The notes beneath the pieces were generated by a model that had not been told where the DNA came from, did not search any database, and saw only the letters and a list, made by a program, of their open reading frames with translations. Shown here one piece after another: positions 30,110 through 38,218 of a stretch of DNA of 43,563 nt. The stretch comes from a virus. Made by a program: the position numbers and the translations under genes. Where the stretch lies: positions 1 through 43,563 of the IMG/VR virus record IMGVR_UViG_3300043410_000352; one strand, given 5' to 3'. How positions within the stretch are numbered: position 1 is the first letter of the stretch; every line of letters starts with the position of its first letter.

Positions 30110-30608
30110 CATGCGCACTCCAGAACGGTCTTACAAATTGCCTAATTGGGTTGGGCTTTGTATTTCTTGTAACCGTGGAAAAGATGAAGTGTCTTTTGGA
30201 TCTGGTAGATCTGGAGAGTGCAACACATGTGCAAAACTTCGTTGGAATAAAGATAATCAAGTAAAGGTTAGAGCTCAGAGACTGCATGGTAATGCGCAAA
30301 AGAGAGCCAAAACAAATGGGTGGCCAGAGCCAGATTTTGATTCTTTATGGATTGAAGAAAAGATTTTGTCTGGTTTTTGCGAGGTAACTGGAATACCATT
30401 TGATTTGCATAATAAAACTTCAATGTCTGTTCATGCAAAAAATCCTTGGGTTCCTTCGCTTGATCGAATTGATAGTCAAAAGCCATATGTTAAAGATAAT
30501 GTTCAACTGGTTGTTTACATGTACAACGTATGCAAGGCAGAATTCAACCATGCAGATGTTGTGAAATTTTGTAAATCCGTATCCGCAATGGAGGCAGAAA
30601 TTGCCTAA
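30102..30608 (+). CDS. HNH endonuclease-like protein, probable insertion
   Basis: 168 residues. Zinc pair GLCISCN and ECNTCAK at the N-terminus, then SLDRIDSQKPYVKDNVQLV, the D-R-I-D-x(n)-N pattern of HNH homing endonucleases (the usual histidine replaced by arginine). Codons are visibly A/T-richer (GAT, AAA, TTT) than in neighbours. It interrupts a run of structural genes, overlapping both. Free-standing homing endonuclease is the likeliest reading. Confidence 0.65.
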   Translation: MANMRTPERSYKLPNWVGLCISCNRGKDEVSFGSGRSGECNTCAKLRWNKDNQVKVRAQRLHGNAQKRAKTNGWPEPDFDSLWIEEKILSGFCEVTGIPFDLHNKTSMSVHAKNPWVPSLDRIDSQKPYVKDNVQLVVYMYNVCKAEFNHADVVKFCKSVSAMEAEIA

Positions 30609-30852
30609 ATTTAAGACAGAAGCATGGCAACGATCAGAAGGCAAGAATCCGAATGGTGGCCTCAACGCCAAGGGTCGCGCCTCTGCCAAAAAACAGGGTA
30701 TGAACTTGAAACCTCCCCAGCCGGAAGGCGGCAAACGCCGCGACTCTTTCTGCGCTCGTATGGAGGGGATGAAGAAGAAACTAACCTCCGAGAAGACGGC
30801 CAAAGACCCGAACTCACGGATCAATAAAAGCCTGAAGGCATGGAACTGCTGA
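30601..30852 (+). CDS. small basic protein, TTG start
   Basis: 83 residues. The start is TTG at 30601 with GGAGG at 6 nt, an excellent site inside the end of the HNH gene. PKFKTEAWQRSEGKNPNGGL and SEKTAKDPNSRINKSLKAWN are motifs I recall from a small phage protein family (perhaps DUF6321). Strongly basic; DNA packing or head-internal role is a guess. Confidence 0.65.
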   Translation: MPKFKTEAWQRSEGKNPNGGLNAKGRASAKKQGMNLKPPQPEGGKRRDSFCARMEGMKKKLTSEKTAKDPNSRINKSLKAWNC

Positions 30853-30853
30853 C

Positions 30854-31102
30854 ATGGAAATGATGCTGTGGAACGCCTTGCTGACTACATTGCTCGGGTT
30901 GCTAGGTTGGAATCTGAAGGAGAAATCGGAAGAAATCTCCCGCCTTCAGATCCTCCTGAACCGGACAAGGGAAGAGGTTGCCAAGGAATATGTAACAAAG
31001 GTGGATGTCCATCACGACATCAACCGTGTTCTGGACCGGATCGATCGTCTGGAAACCAAGATTGATGCATTTATTAGGGAGCAGAAAAGTGCCCTCAACT
31101 AG
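30854..31102 (+). CDS. membrane-anchored coiled-coil protein
   Basis: 82 residues. MLWNALLTTLLGLLGWNL is a membrane segment, then a long heptad helix (residues 22-78). The layout is that of small phage membrane proteins near lysis genes (class like DUF2730 or spanin-type), but no lysozyme is adjacent. Lysis or membrane role is inference. Confidence 0.6.
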   Translation: MEMMLWNALLTTLLGLLGWNLKEKSEEISRLQILLNRTREEVAKEYVTKVDVHHDINRVLDRIDRLETKIDAFIREQKSALN

Positions 31103-31394
31103 CAAAAAACAACATAACTTCATGGAAGCCGTGGCCCATAGTCCGGCATTTGCGAAGAAGGCAGGCGTCCCACAGTCCGTGGGGCAAGAGTTCAGCAAGG
31201 CGGACAAAGGCCGCAAATTCTCAAAAGGTGGTGTAACTATGGCTACAGAAAAGAAAGTCGCAACGACTCCCATGGGCAAGGTGAAGACGGCTGCTCCCAG
31301 CCGCGACGGCGTTGCTCAACAGGGCAAAACCAAGGGCAAAGTCATCAAGATGGCTGGCTCGACCAAAGGCATGAAGCGCGGCGGCAAGTGCTGA
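31089..31394 (+). CDS. small basic protein, GTG start (KKQHNF / KGRKFSKGG type)
   Basis: 101 residues. GTG at 31089 follows AGGGAG. The first half (SKKQHNFMEAVAHSPAFAKK, VPQSVGQEF) is a short phage protein I have met without a function. From 31239 an internal ATG with AAAGGTGG starts a separate-looking basic 51-residue part with DGVAQQGKTKGKV, so this may be a fusion of two genes or one gene with two products. Confidence 0.6.
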   Translation: MPSTSKKQHNFMEAVAHSPAFAKKAGVPQSVGQEFSKADKGRKFSKGGVTMATEKKVATTPMGKVKTAAPSRDGVAQQGKTKGKVIKMAGSTKGMKRGGKC

Positions 31395-31409
31395 TCTAAG
31401 GAGTCGACT

Positions 31410-31649
31410 ATGTACGACGAAGAACTGGAAAAGAAGAAAACCAAAGGCGATTCCGTCTGGACGGAAGACTCTGGTATTCCTGTGCCCCAAGAACCTGATG
31501 GCGGCATCCTGAAGCCTAAGAAGCCTGTCAAGAAGGCTGCTGGAGGCTCTATTAGCTCTGCCTCCAAACGCGCAGATGGCATTGCCCAGCGTGGTAAGAC
31601 CCGTGGCACGATGATCATGTGCGGCGGCGGCTACACCAAGGGGAAGTGA
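31410..31649 (+). CDS. small basic protein with RADGIAQRGKTRG motif
   Basis: 79 residues. Charged N-terminus, lysine-proline middle, and an end ADGIAQRGKTRGTMIM that parallels the end of the preceding protein. RBS AAGGAG. The motif recurs widely in phages to my knowledge; function unknown, DNA or RNA binding plausible. Confidence 0.65.
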   Translation: MYDEELEKKKTKGDSVWTEDSGIPVPQEPDGGILKPKKPVKKAAGGSISSASKRADGIAQRGKTRGTMIMCGGGYTKGK

Positions 31650-31650
31650 C

Positions 31651-31905
31651 ATGATGGCAAGCCGTGGAATGGGGGCCATTGCCCCCAGCAAAATGCCGTC
31701 CGGTGTGCGCAAAGCCCGCCGGGATGATACCGACTTCACGCAGTATGCAGAAGGCGGTGAGGTATGGAGCAAGCCACGGCCTGAGAGCCTGGGCGCTCCT
31801 AAGAGCCTTTCTTCAAAGAAGAAGGCCAAGGCCAAAGCCAGGGCTAAGGCTGCTGGACGGCCTTATCCCAACCTGATCGACAACATGAATGCAGCTAAGG
31901 GGTGA
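31651..31905 (+). CDS. small basic protein
   Basis: 84 residues, start MMASRGMGAIAPSKMP, then RRDDTDFTQYAEGGEV, then a run of KKKAKAKARAKAAG. No signal or membrane segment. Third member of the local set of short basic proteins. Function unknown. Confidence 0.6.
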   Translation: MMASRGMGAIAPSKMPSGVRKARRDDTDFTQYAEGGEVWSKPRPESLGAPKSLSSKKKAKAKARAKAAGRPYPNLIDNMNAAKG

Positions 31906-31907
31906 TC

Positions 31908-32081
31908 ATGGCTGAAAAATGGATCCAGAAGGCTATCAAGAAGCCTGGTGCTCTGCGCAAAGAACTTGGCGTTAAGGAAGGCAAAACCATCCCGGCCAAG
32001 AAACTAGCTGCTGCGGCCAAGAAGCCTGGCAAGATGGGCCAACGCGCTCGTTTGGCTGAAACCCTCAAAGGGATGAAGTAA
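31908..32081 (+). CDS. 57-aa lysine-rich protein
   Basis: Open frame of 57 codons: AIKKPGALRKELGVKEG, IPAKKLAAAAKKPG, QRARLAETLKGMK. Very basic, helical, histone-H1-like in composition. GGGG lies 5-6 nt upstream. Ends 2 nt before the connector gene. A similar short protein is familiar from other phages of this gene order. Confidence 0.65.
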   Translation: MAEKWIQKAIKKPGALRKELGVKEGKTIPAKKLAAAAKKPGKMGQRARLAETLKGMK

Positions 32082-32083
32082 TC

Positions 32084-32797
32084 ATGGCAGTAACCGGCAC
32101 AACCGATTTCAACCTGGAGTTCACTGAGCTTGCGGAAGAGGCGTGGGAGCGTGCCGGTCGTGAGATGCGTTCGGGCTACGACCTACGTACAGCCAGACGC
32201 TCCATGAACCTGATGACCATCGAATGGCAGAACCGTGGCATCAACATGTGGACCATCGATGAGGGGTATGTAAACCTCGTCCAGGGACAGTCCACCTATG
32301 ATCTTCCGGCAGATACCATCGATCTGTTGGAGCATGTTGTCCGCACGGGGCAGGGAGAAGTCTCTACGCAGGCTGATCTAACGATCACCCGTATTAGTGT
32401 TTCTACCTATGCCACCATCCCAAATAAGCTCTCTCAGGCCCGTCCTATCCAGGTTTGGGTACAGCGTCTAAGGGATAACCCTAAGATCACGGTATGGCCT
32501 ATTCCTGACCAAGGAACAGAAGAAAACCCATATTACATCTTCCGTTACTGGAGACTGCGTCGTATTGATGATGCCGGATCTGGTGTGGAGACTCAGGACG
32601 TTAACTTCCGCTTCTACCCTGCCATGGCTGCAGGGTTGGCGTATCACATTGCCATGAAGGTTCCTGAGCTGGCTCCCCGGGTGGAGATGCTCAAGGCTTC
32701 CTATGATGAACAATTTGCCCTTGCTGCTGGTGAAGACCGAGAGAAGGCATCTGATCGTTATGTGCCTCGTCCCCAATTCATTGGGAGCAGCTACTAA
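32084..32797 (+). CDS. head-tail connector (P22 gp4-like)
   Basis: 237 residues. Helical N-terminal part (FTELAEEAWERAGREMRSGY, TARRSMNLMTIEWQNRG), then the beta part with YDLPADTIDLLEHVVR and IQVWVQRLRDN, and a C-terminal helix. This is the pattern of gp4-type proteins that attach below the portal. Order in the cluster agrees. Stop overlaps the next ATG by one base. Confidence 0.75.
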   Translation: MAVTGTTDFNLEFTELAEEAWERAGREMRSGYDLRTARRSMNLMTIEWQNRGINMWTIDEGYVNLVQGQSTYDLPADTIDLLEHVVRTGQGEVSTQADLTITRISVSTYATIPNKLSQARPIQVWVQRLRDNPKITVWPIPDQGTEENPYYIFRYWRLRRIDDAGSGVETQDVNFRFYPAMAAGLAYHIAMKVPELAPRVEMLKASYDEQFALAAGEDREKASDRYVPRPQFIGSSY

Positions 32798-34065
32798 TGC
32801 CTAATCGGTTTGCAAATGGTGTCCGTGCGATTGCCATGTGCGACCGTTGCGGGCAGCAGTTTAAACTGAAGAACCTCAGAACGGAGATCATCAAGCAGCG
32901 CAAGTATGAGCTGTTGGTGTGTCCTCAGTGCTGGGATCCTGACCAGCCGCAGTTGATGCTGGGGACATTCCCTGTCGAAGACCCGCAGGCTCTGCGTAAT
33001 CCCCGTAAAGACAACACATATTTGACCGCAGGAACCAACGGCCTGCAGGACAATTTAAGTGGTTTTGCAGGGTATCCCACCGGAGGATCCCGGGATATCC
33101 AGTGGGGCTGGAATCCGGTAGGCGGCTCAAGACTGTACGACGCAGTCATGACCCCCAATTACCTGGTGGCAACCACCTATGTCGGAACGGCTACAGCAGG
33201 TCTGGATGTTGCTGTTGGGCCACAGTTGGGCGGTGTTTCTGCTACAGGGTCGGTGGGAAATGCCCTTGGCCCTTTGGCTGTGACTGGAGTTTCCGCAACA
33301 GGCGCTGTCGGATCAATACAACGGGAAGGAGCCATCCCTACTGGGGTTTCTTCTACAGCCGCTGTTGGATCTATGGGCGATGCCATAACTATGGCCGTTC
33401 TTTGTCCTTCACAGTCAATCCAGTTCCAAGGGTCGGTTAACGGCTACAAAATGGATGTTTACAGCTCCACGGCCTTGGGCAACTGGATCGCCACTTATAC
33501 CGGCCCCAATTTTGATCATTCCTACATGTTTGCCGATATTGGCGGCGGACCGTATGTTGGCTTAGGGTATTTAGGGCAGTTCCAGCTACAGCCTGGGCCG
33601 GGTTCTTCCTATTACTGGGAGGCATTTATTGGCTCCGCAACGCCGAGCAACTTCCCTGGGCTGGGTATCTACACCATTAACAATTTTGTCGTTGCCGCGC
33701 AGTTCTATATTTCAGGCAATACGGCCAACCAATATGCCTCGTATTCCGAAGTTGGTGGCGTAGCGACATTTACCTGGACCGGTGATGCAGCGCTGCAAAT
33801 GCGCGATACCTATGGTGTGTACCCGTCGTTGCCAGTTGGGACGGAAATCAGCTCAGAGATCCTCTACTACAGTGGCTACAACTGGTTCCCGTCACGCCTC
33901 TACCTTGGCACCCTGTTGAGTATGGGGTACAGTTCTGGTACATTCACAATGACGTACACAGTGGCTAACTCATTTGTGCCGTATCCAGGTGGCACGCCTT
34001 CCGCCGGAATGATGTATTTCCAGACTTACGGAATTACATTCCTACCAATGGTAATCAACGTTTGA
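32797..34065 (+). CDS. virion protein with N-terminal zinc ribbon and ATG-x-VG repeats
   Basis: 422 residues. N-terminal CDRCG ... CPQC pair (about 15-44) forms a zinc ribbon. Four copies of a GVSATGSVG-type repeat lie around 145-200; the same repeat builds the protein at 36315. The remaining 220 residues are rich in aromatic and glycine residues, as in beta-structured fibres. Probably a tail or neck appendage. Confidence 0.65.
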   Translation: MPNRFANGVRAIAMCDRCGQQFKLKNLRTEIIKQRKYELLVCPQCWDPDQPQLMLGTFPVEDPQALRNPRKDNTYLTAGTNGLQDNLSGFAGYPTGGSRDIQWGWNPVGGSRLYDAVMTPNYLVATTYVGTATAGLDVAVGPQLGGVSATGSVGNALGPLAVTGVSATGAVGSIQREGAIPTGVSSTAAVGSMGDAITMAVLCPSQSIQFQGSVNGYKMDVYSSTALGNWIATYTGPNFDHSYMFADIGGGPYVGLGYLGQFQLQPGPGSSYYWEAFIGSATPSNFPGLGIYTINNFVVAAQFYISGNTANQYASYSEVGGVATFTWTGDAALQMRDTYGVYPSLPVGTEISSEILYYSGYNWFPSRLYLGTLLSMGYSSGTFTMTYTVANSFVPYPGGTPSAGMMYFQTYGITFLPMVINV

Positions 34066-34076
34066 AAGGATCCATC

Positions 34077-34262
34077 ATGGACAAAGAAGACCTGAAACAA
34101 GACAAAGCTCTTATCAAAAAAGCGTTTAAACAGCATGACGCTCAAGAGCACAAAGGCGGCAAGGGTACGACCCTGAAGCTGAAGAAAGGCGGTCCTACCT
34201 CTATGGATCGTAAACGCTTGGGCCGCAACCTGTCCCGCGCAATGAACCAACGTGGAGGCTAA
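34077..34262 (+). CDS. small basic protein (KAFKQHDAQEHKGG type)
   Basis: 61 residues, start MDKEDLKQDKALIKKAFKQH, then KGTTLKLKKGGPTSMDRK. ATG at 34077 after AAAGGA. A conserved short phage protein in my memory, function unknown. Very basic, as the set at 30601-32081. Confidence 0.65.
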   Translation: MDKEDLKQDKALIKKAFKQHDAQEHKGGKGTTLKLKKGGPTSMDRKRLGRNLSRAMNQRGG

Positions 34263-34263
34263 T

Positions 34264-34530
34264 ATGGCCAAGTTTAGTCAAAAACTGATGGGCAAAGAAG
34301 TCGGCTCAGCCGCTGTCTATGCCAAGCCCCACACCATGGATGGCAAAGAAGTCAAGGCTTCTACCAATCCTGGCAAGGAACCCAATCGCAGCAAACTGGA
34401 CACGTATGATGTGTCTGTTGGCGGCATTAGTAAATCTGCCGGTAATGAGCCTACCAAGACCAGCGGTATTAAAATGCGTGGTGCTGGCGCGGCTACCAAA
34501 GGTGTGATGGCCCGGGGTCCGATGGCTTGA
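34264..34530 (+). CDS. small basic protein
   Basis: 88 residues. Ends KTSGIKMRGAGAATKGVMAR, similar in style to the preceding small proteins. GGAGG at 5 nt from ATG 34264. No fold recognised; probably an accessory virion or assembly protein. Confidence 0.6.
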   Translation: MAKFSQKLMGKEVGSAAVYAKPHTMDGKEVKASTNPGKEPNRSKLDTYDVSVGGISKSAGNEPTKTSGIKMRGAGAATKGVMARGPMA

Positions 34531-34537
34531 GGTTACC

Positions 34538-35203
34538 ATGACGTACAACGAACTCGTCACTGCTGTTCAAGACTACTGTGAGAATAACTTTCCCACAGCG
34601 GACATGAACATCATGATCCGGCAGGCTGAACAGAATATTTATAACTCTGTTCAGATTGCAAACCTGCGGAAGAACATGACGGCATATCTGCATGCTGGTA
34701 ATCAGTATCTGTCTGCGCCGGACGATTTCTTGTCTACGTATTCTTTGGCTGTTATCGATTCGGATGGCGAATATCACTACTTGTTAAACAAGGACGTGAA
34801 CTTCATCCGCGAAGCATATCCAAAGACTTCGGCTGCATTTCGAGGCATGCCTAAGAACTATGCCATTTTTGGGCCCACTGTTTCTGGTTCAGCCATTACG
34901 AATGAACTCTCATTCATTGTTGGCCCAACGCCGGACCAGGAATATGAAGTCGAGCTGCACTTCTATTACTATCCTGAGTCAATCGTCACCGCAGGTTCTA
35001 CCTGGCTTGGCGATAACTTTGACTCCGCCCTGTTTAATGGAACCATGATGGAAGCCATTACATACATGAAGGGCGAAGCAGATATGGTCAGCTTGTACCA
35101 GAATCGGTACATCCAAGCCATTGCTCTGCTGAAGAACCTGGGTGATGGTAAACAGCGTATGGACGCATACCGCGACGGCCAAGTTAGGAACCCCGTCAAA
35201 TGA
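34538..35203 (+). CDS. tail adaptor/tubular protein
   Basis: 221 residues. YNELVTAVQDYCENNFP, MIRQAEQNIYNSVQIANLRK and LSAPDDFLSTYSLAV, then PNxFIVGP-like segment and FYYYPESI. I match it to podovirus gp6/tail-adaptor-type proteins that form the ring below the connector. Overlaps the next gene by ATGA. Confidence 0.7.
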   Translation: MTYNELVTAVQDYCENNFPTADMNIMIRQAEQNIYNSVQIANLRKNMTAYLHAGNQYLSAPDDFLSTYSLAVIDSDGEYHYLLNKDVNFIREAYPKTSAAFRGMPKNYAIFGPTVSGSAITNELSFIVGPTPDQEYEVELHFYYYPESIVTAGSTWLGDNFDSALFNGTMMEAITYMKGEADMVSLYQNRYIQAIALLKNLGDGKQRMDAYRDGQVRNPVK

Positions 35204-35619
35204 GCATTGTCCAGACCCAGACGACCAGCTTCAAGAAAGAGCTGTATCAAGGCATTCACGACCTAGAAACAGACGTGATCAAGATTGCCTTGTACACGGG
35301 CAATGCAAATTTAAACGCAGATACCACGGCGTACACCTCTGAAAATGAGATCTCAGCGACTGGTTATACGGCTGGTGGTAAGGTTATGGCCGGTGCCACG
35401 GTTCAGTCTTCTGGATATACGGCATATGTCAACTTTGATAATGTTGTCTGGTATCCAGGAGCATTTACTGTTCGATGTGCGTTGATATACAACAGCAGTA
35501 AATCCAATCGTTCAGTTGCCGTTTTAGATTTTGGATCGGATAAAACATCCGTTCAAAACTTTACAGTTGTTATGCCGACCAATTCACCAACCGAGGCTTT
35601 AATTCGTTCTTCAATCTAA
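35200..35619 (+). CDS. tail structural protein, paralogue A
   Basis: 139 residues. SFKKELYQGIHDLE, DVIKIALYTGNANLNADT, YTAGGKVM, CALIYNSSKSNRSVAVLDFG and PTEALIRSS align with the gene at 35835. Beta-rich. Probably part of a tail or fibre base; paralogy is seen directly. Confidence 0.65.
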   Translation: MSIVQTQTTSFKKELYQGIHDLETDVIKIALYTGNANLNADTTAYTSENEISATGYTAGGKVMAGATVQSSGYTAYVNFDNVVWYPGAFTVRCALIYNSSKSNRSVAVLDFGSDKTSVQNFTVVMPTNSPTEALIRSSI

Positions 35620-35628
35620 GGAGTAGAT

Positions 35629-35823
35629 ATGGCGCTAGTAAATACAACCAAAGGCGAAATGGATGAGTCTCTTCTTGAAAAGAAAGAGGGACTCATCGAT
35701 AATGAGGATGAAGAAACCCGTTGGGTTGAATATTGGTTGGATGGCGAACTTGTCCACCGTTCGGTACATGTTCATTTGAAGAAAAACGTCCTTGCTGATG
35801 GCATGGCCGCTACGTTTGGTTGA
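35629..35823 (+). CDS. small acidic protein
   Basis: 64 residues. Acidic N-terminus, then VEYWLDGELVHRSVHVHLKK. AAGGAG upstream. Sits between two paralogous tail genes. I have seen this type in related phages, unnamed. Confidence 0.6.
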   Translation: MALVNTTKGEMDESLLEKKEGLIDNEDEETRWVEYWLDGELVHRSVHVHLKKNVLADGMAATFG

Positions 35824-35834
35824 AAGGATAAATC

Positions 35835-36290
35835 ATGGCAAACACCCAGGCAATGTGCACTTCGTTCAAGGGCGAGCTGCTGACTGCTACCCACAACTTC
35901 GGTACCGCACCGATCCGCGCAGCTTCTACCGCTGACACGTTTAAAGCTGCTCTGTATCTGGCTTCTGCCACGATCGACGCATCCACCACGGCCTACACGG
36001 CTACGGGTGAAGTGTCTGGTACGAACTACACCGCAGGTGGTGTGACGGTTCTGAACTCGGTTGCTCCCACGACGAGCGGCACGACCGGTTACTGGACCCC
36101 CTCGTCCAGTATCGTTTACACCAACGTGACCCTGACCACGGCTTTTGACTGCGTGCTGATCTATAACAGCACCCAAAGCAACAAGTCTGTCAGCGTCCAT
36201 ACGTTCGGTTCGCAGACGATTACGGCTGGCACCTTCACGCTGACGATGCCTGCTAACACCAGCACGACCGCGCTGATCCGCTTGGCGTAA
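35835..36290 (+). CDS. tail structural protein, paralogue B
   Basis: 151 residues. SFKGELLTATHNFG, FKAALYLASATIDAST, YTAGGVTVLN, CVLIYNSTQSNKSVSVHTFG and TTALIRLA mirror paralogue A. More C-ending codons than A, so probably more highly expressed. RBS AAAGGA. Confidence 0.65.
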   Translation: MANTQAMCTSFKGELLTATHNFGTAPIRAASTADTFKAALYLASATIDASTTAYTATGEVSGTNYTAGGVTVLNSVAPTTSGTTGYWTPSSSIVYTNVTLTTAFDCVLIYNSTQSNKSVSVHTFGSQTITAGTFTLTMPANTSTTALIRLA

Positions 36291-36292
36291 GC

Positions 36293-36310
36293 CTCCCCGT
36301 TTTAGGGGAG
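36293..36310 (+). promoter_or_regulatory. hairpin covering the ribosome-binding site
   Basis: CTCCCC-GTTTTA-GGGGAG. The 3' arm GGGGAG is the only SD for the GTG at 36315 (4 nt later), so a folded mRNA hides the site. Could limit initiation or couple it to translation of the upstream gene. Confidence 0.5.
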
Positions 36311-36314
36311 CGCC

Positions 36315-37748
36315 GTGTTTGGCTTTAGCCCGTTCTCCGCCGCCCCTTTTAGCTCCCTAGCGGGGGGTACGACTGTAAGTGTCGCGCTCACCGGGGTGTC
36401 AGCTACAGGGGCTGTGGGATCACTCACGCCTGCAACTACCTGCGCGTTAACAGGCGTTTCGGCAACGGGTGCAGTCGGCACGGTCGTAGCCACTCAAGTC
36501 CCCTCGGCGCTTACCGGGGTCTCAGCCACTGGATCGGTTGGAGACCTGGCGGTTATTTTCCGGTTTGCCCTCACCAGCCTAACGGCAACGGGGGCTGTGG
36601 GCACGGTTCTGCCCAACACTTCCATTCAGGAAGACGGGACGATTGCTACCGGCAACGTCGGAACCGTAGGAATCAGCTCTACGGTAGCCATTACAGGCGT
36701 AGCCGCCACCGGCGAAGTTGGCACTGTAATCCCGGACCGAACCCATGCAATTACCGGTGTTTCTGCCACCGGGGCTGTCGGGACGGTAATTTTCTCCCAA
36801 ACGGCCTCTGTGACCGGGGTTTATGCAACCGGATACGCAGGCACTGTTCTGCCTAACATCTCTGTTCAAGAGGATGGGGATGTCGCCACTGGCAACGTCG
36901 GCACAGTAACCACAGCCATTACGGTTGCTATTACCGGAGTCTCTGCCACAGGCCAGGTTGGGACGGTTGGGTTTGGCCGGGGATATGACATCAGTGGTGT
37001 TGAAGCCACTGGGTCAGTTGGAAGTGTAGGCGTCACATTCGCGGTCCAGATTGCTCAGGTCGGTTGGGGCTATCCTGGCTGGGGTGAAGGAACCTGGGGT
37101 GGATACCCTGGGATGTACATCCAGGGTGAAGTTGGCTCCGTCATTGTTGGTAAGGTTGCCGCAATTACCGGGGTATCTGAGACCGGATACGCAGGGGATG
37201 TCCTTGCCAACATCTCAGTCCAGGATAATGGTGAGATTGCAACGGGTAATGTTGGAACTGTTACTGCCGACAGATCTGTGGACCTATCCGGCGTTCAGGC
37301 TACAGGCGAAGTTGGTACGGTTCTCTGGGGTAAGTCGGTATTCTTAGACGGTGTAGAGGCAACCGGCGCTACTGGGGTAATCTTCACTGGGGTATCTGCA
37401 ACCGGCGAAGTCGGAACTGTTGGGTATGAGAAGTCATATCCCATCACCGGAGTACAGGCGACAGGTGCTGTTGGCACCTTGCAGGGCGGCAAGTCAGTAA
37501 CGATAATCGGGGTTCAGGCTGTCGGTGAAGTCGGTATTTTGTGTCCTAAGTTCTGGACCTCGGTACAGGACACCAATGATGCAGACTGGGTGTTGATTGA
37601 TGATTCGCAGACTAATACCTGGAACATCATTCCCGATAGCAACAGTCCTGGATGGACTCAGGTCAATAACTCCCAGACTGCGACATGGGGTCTGGTTGAA
37701 AACGAAGAAAACCCCGAGTGGGAGTTGATCGTAACAGAGGTATGCTGA
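36315..37748 (+). CDS. tail repeat protein with about 19 ATG-x-VG units
   Basis: 477 residues from a GTG. About 19 units of roughly 18 residues with the core GVSATGAVGTV, some replaced by QEDGDVATGNVGTV. A tryptophan/glycine-rich block breaks the series near 245-270. The C-terminus repeats a W-V-L/I-x-D-S-Q-T-x-T-W pattern. Regular short beta repeats suggest an elongated fibre shaft. Confidence 0.65.
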   Translation: MFGFSPFSAAPFSSLAGGTTVSVALTGVSATGAVGSLTPATTCALTGVSATGAVGTVVATQVPSALTGVSATGSVGDLAVIFRFALTSLTATGAVGTVLPNTSIQEDGTIATGNVGTVGISSTVAITGVAATGEVGTVIPDRTHAITGVSATGAVGTVIFSQTASVTGVYATGYAGTVLPNISVQEDGDVATGNVGTVTTAITVAITGVSATGQVGTVGFGRGYDISGVEATGSVGSVGVTFAVQIAQVGWGYPGWGEGTWGGYPGMYIQGEVGSVIVGKVAAITGVSETGYAGDVLANISVQDNGEIATGNVGTVTADRSVDLSGVQATGEVGTVLWGKSVFLDGVEATGATGVIFTGVSATGEVGTVGYEKSYPITGVQATGAVGTLQGGKSVTIIGVQAVGEVGILCPKFWTSVQDTNDADWVLIDDSQTNTWNIIPDSNSPGWTQVNNSQTATWGLVENEENPEWELIVTEVC

Positions 37749-37749
37749 T

Positions 37750-38199
37750 ATGGCTTTAGTACTAAAAGACAGGGTTAAGGAAACCACATCCGTGACCGGT
37801 ACGGGTACAGCGACCCTGCTTGGTGCTGCGACCGGCTATCAGTCCTTTGCCGCCGTTGGCAACGGGAACACCACGTACTACACAATCGCAGATCAGACCG
37901 GCTCAAACTGGGAGGTCGGGATTGGCACGTATACATCTGTGGGCACGACGCTGTCCAGGGACACGGTGCTGGCCTCTAGCAACAGCGGTTCACTTGTATC
38001 GTTTACATCCGGGACGAAAGATGTGTTCGTCACGTTCCCGTCCATCATGCCCAACAACGGCATCAATTTAAACAATACAACAATAAACCAGAGCTTCACG
38101 ATTGCGTCGGGGCAGAATGGTTTTTCTGTTGGACCTATGACTGTCGCATCGGGCGTGGTAATTACTGTGGCATCTGGCCAGACTTGGGTAGTCATCTGA
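37750..38199 (+). CDS. tail fibre-associated protein
   Basis: 149 residues. VLKDRVKETTSVTGTGTATL and WEVGIGTYTS, TLSRDTVLASSNSG recur at the head of many phage fibre proteins; VTFPSIMPNNGIN follows. It may be an attachment domain for the fibres coded downstream. Start 2 nt after the preceding stop. Confidence 0.65.
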   Translation: MALVLKDRVKETTSVTGTGTATLLGAATGYQSFAAVGNGNTTYYTIADQTGSNWEVGIGTYTSVGTTLSRDTVLASSNSGSLVSFTSGTKDVFVTFPSIMPNNGINLNNTTINQSFTIASGQNGFSVGPMTVASGVVITVASGQTWVVI

Positions 38200-38218
38200 T
38201 CGCGTAGGAAATAAAAAC

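Larger units (their letters stand above)
298..34131. repeat. dispersed palindrome GTTTAAAC (16 copies)
   Basis: Exact copies begin at 298, 1495, 2101, 3115, 6747, 10680, 10769, 13549, 14008, 15938, 16808, 19414, 23928, 24828, 32859 and 34124. TTTAAA as a whole occurs about 43 times, 39 with G before or C after. Copies fall in different reading frames on both strands and in non-coding DNA. None was seen from 24836 to 32858 or after 34131. Confidence 0.85.
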
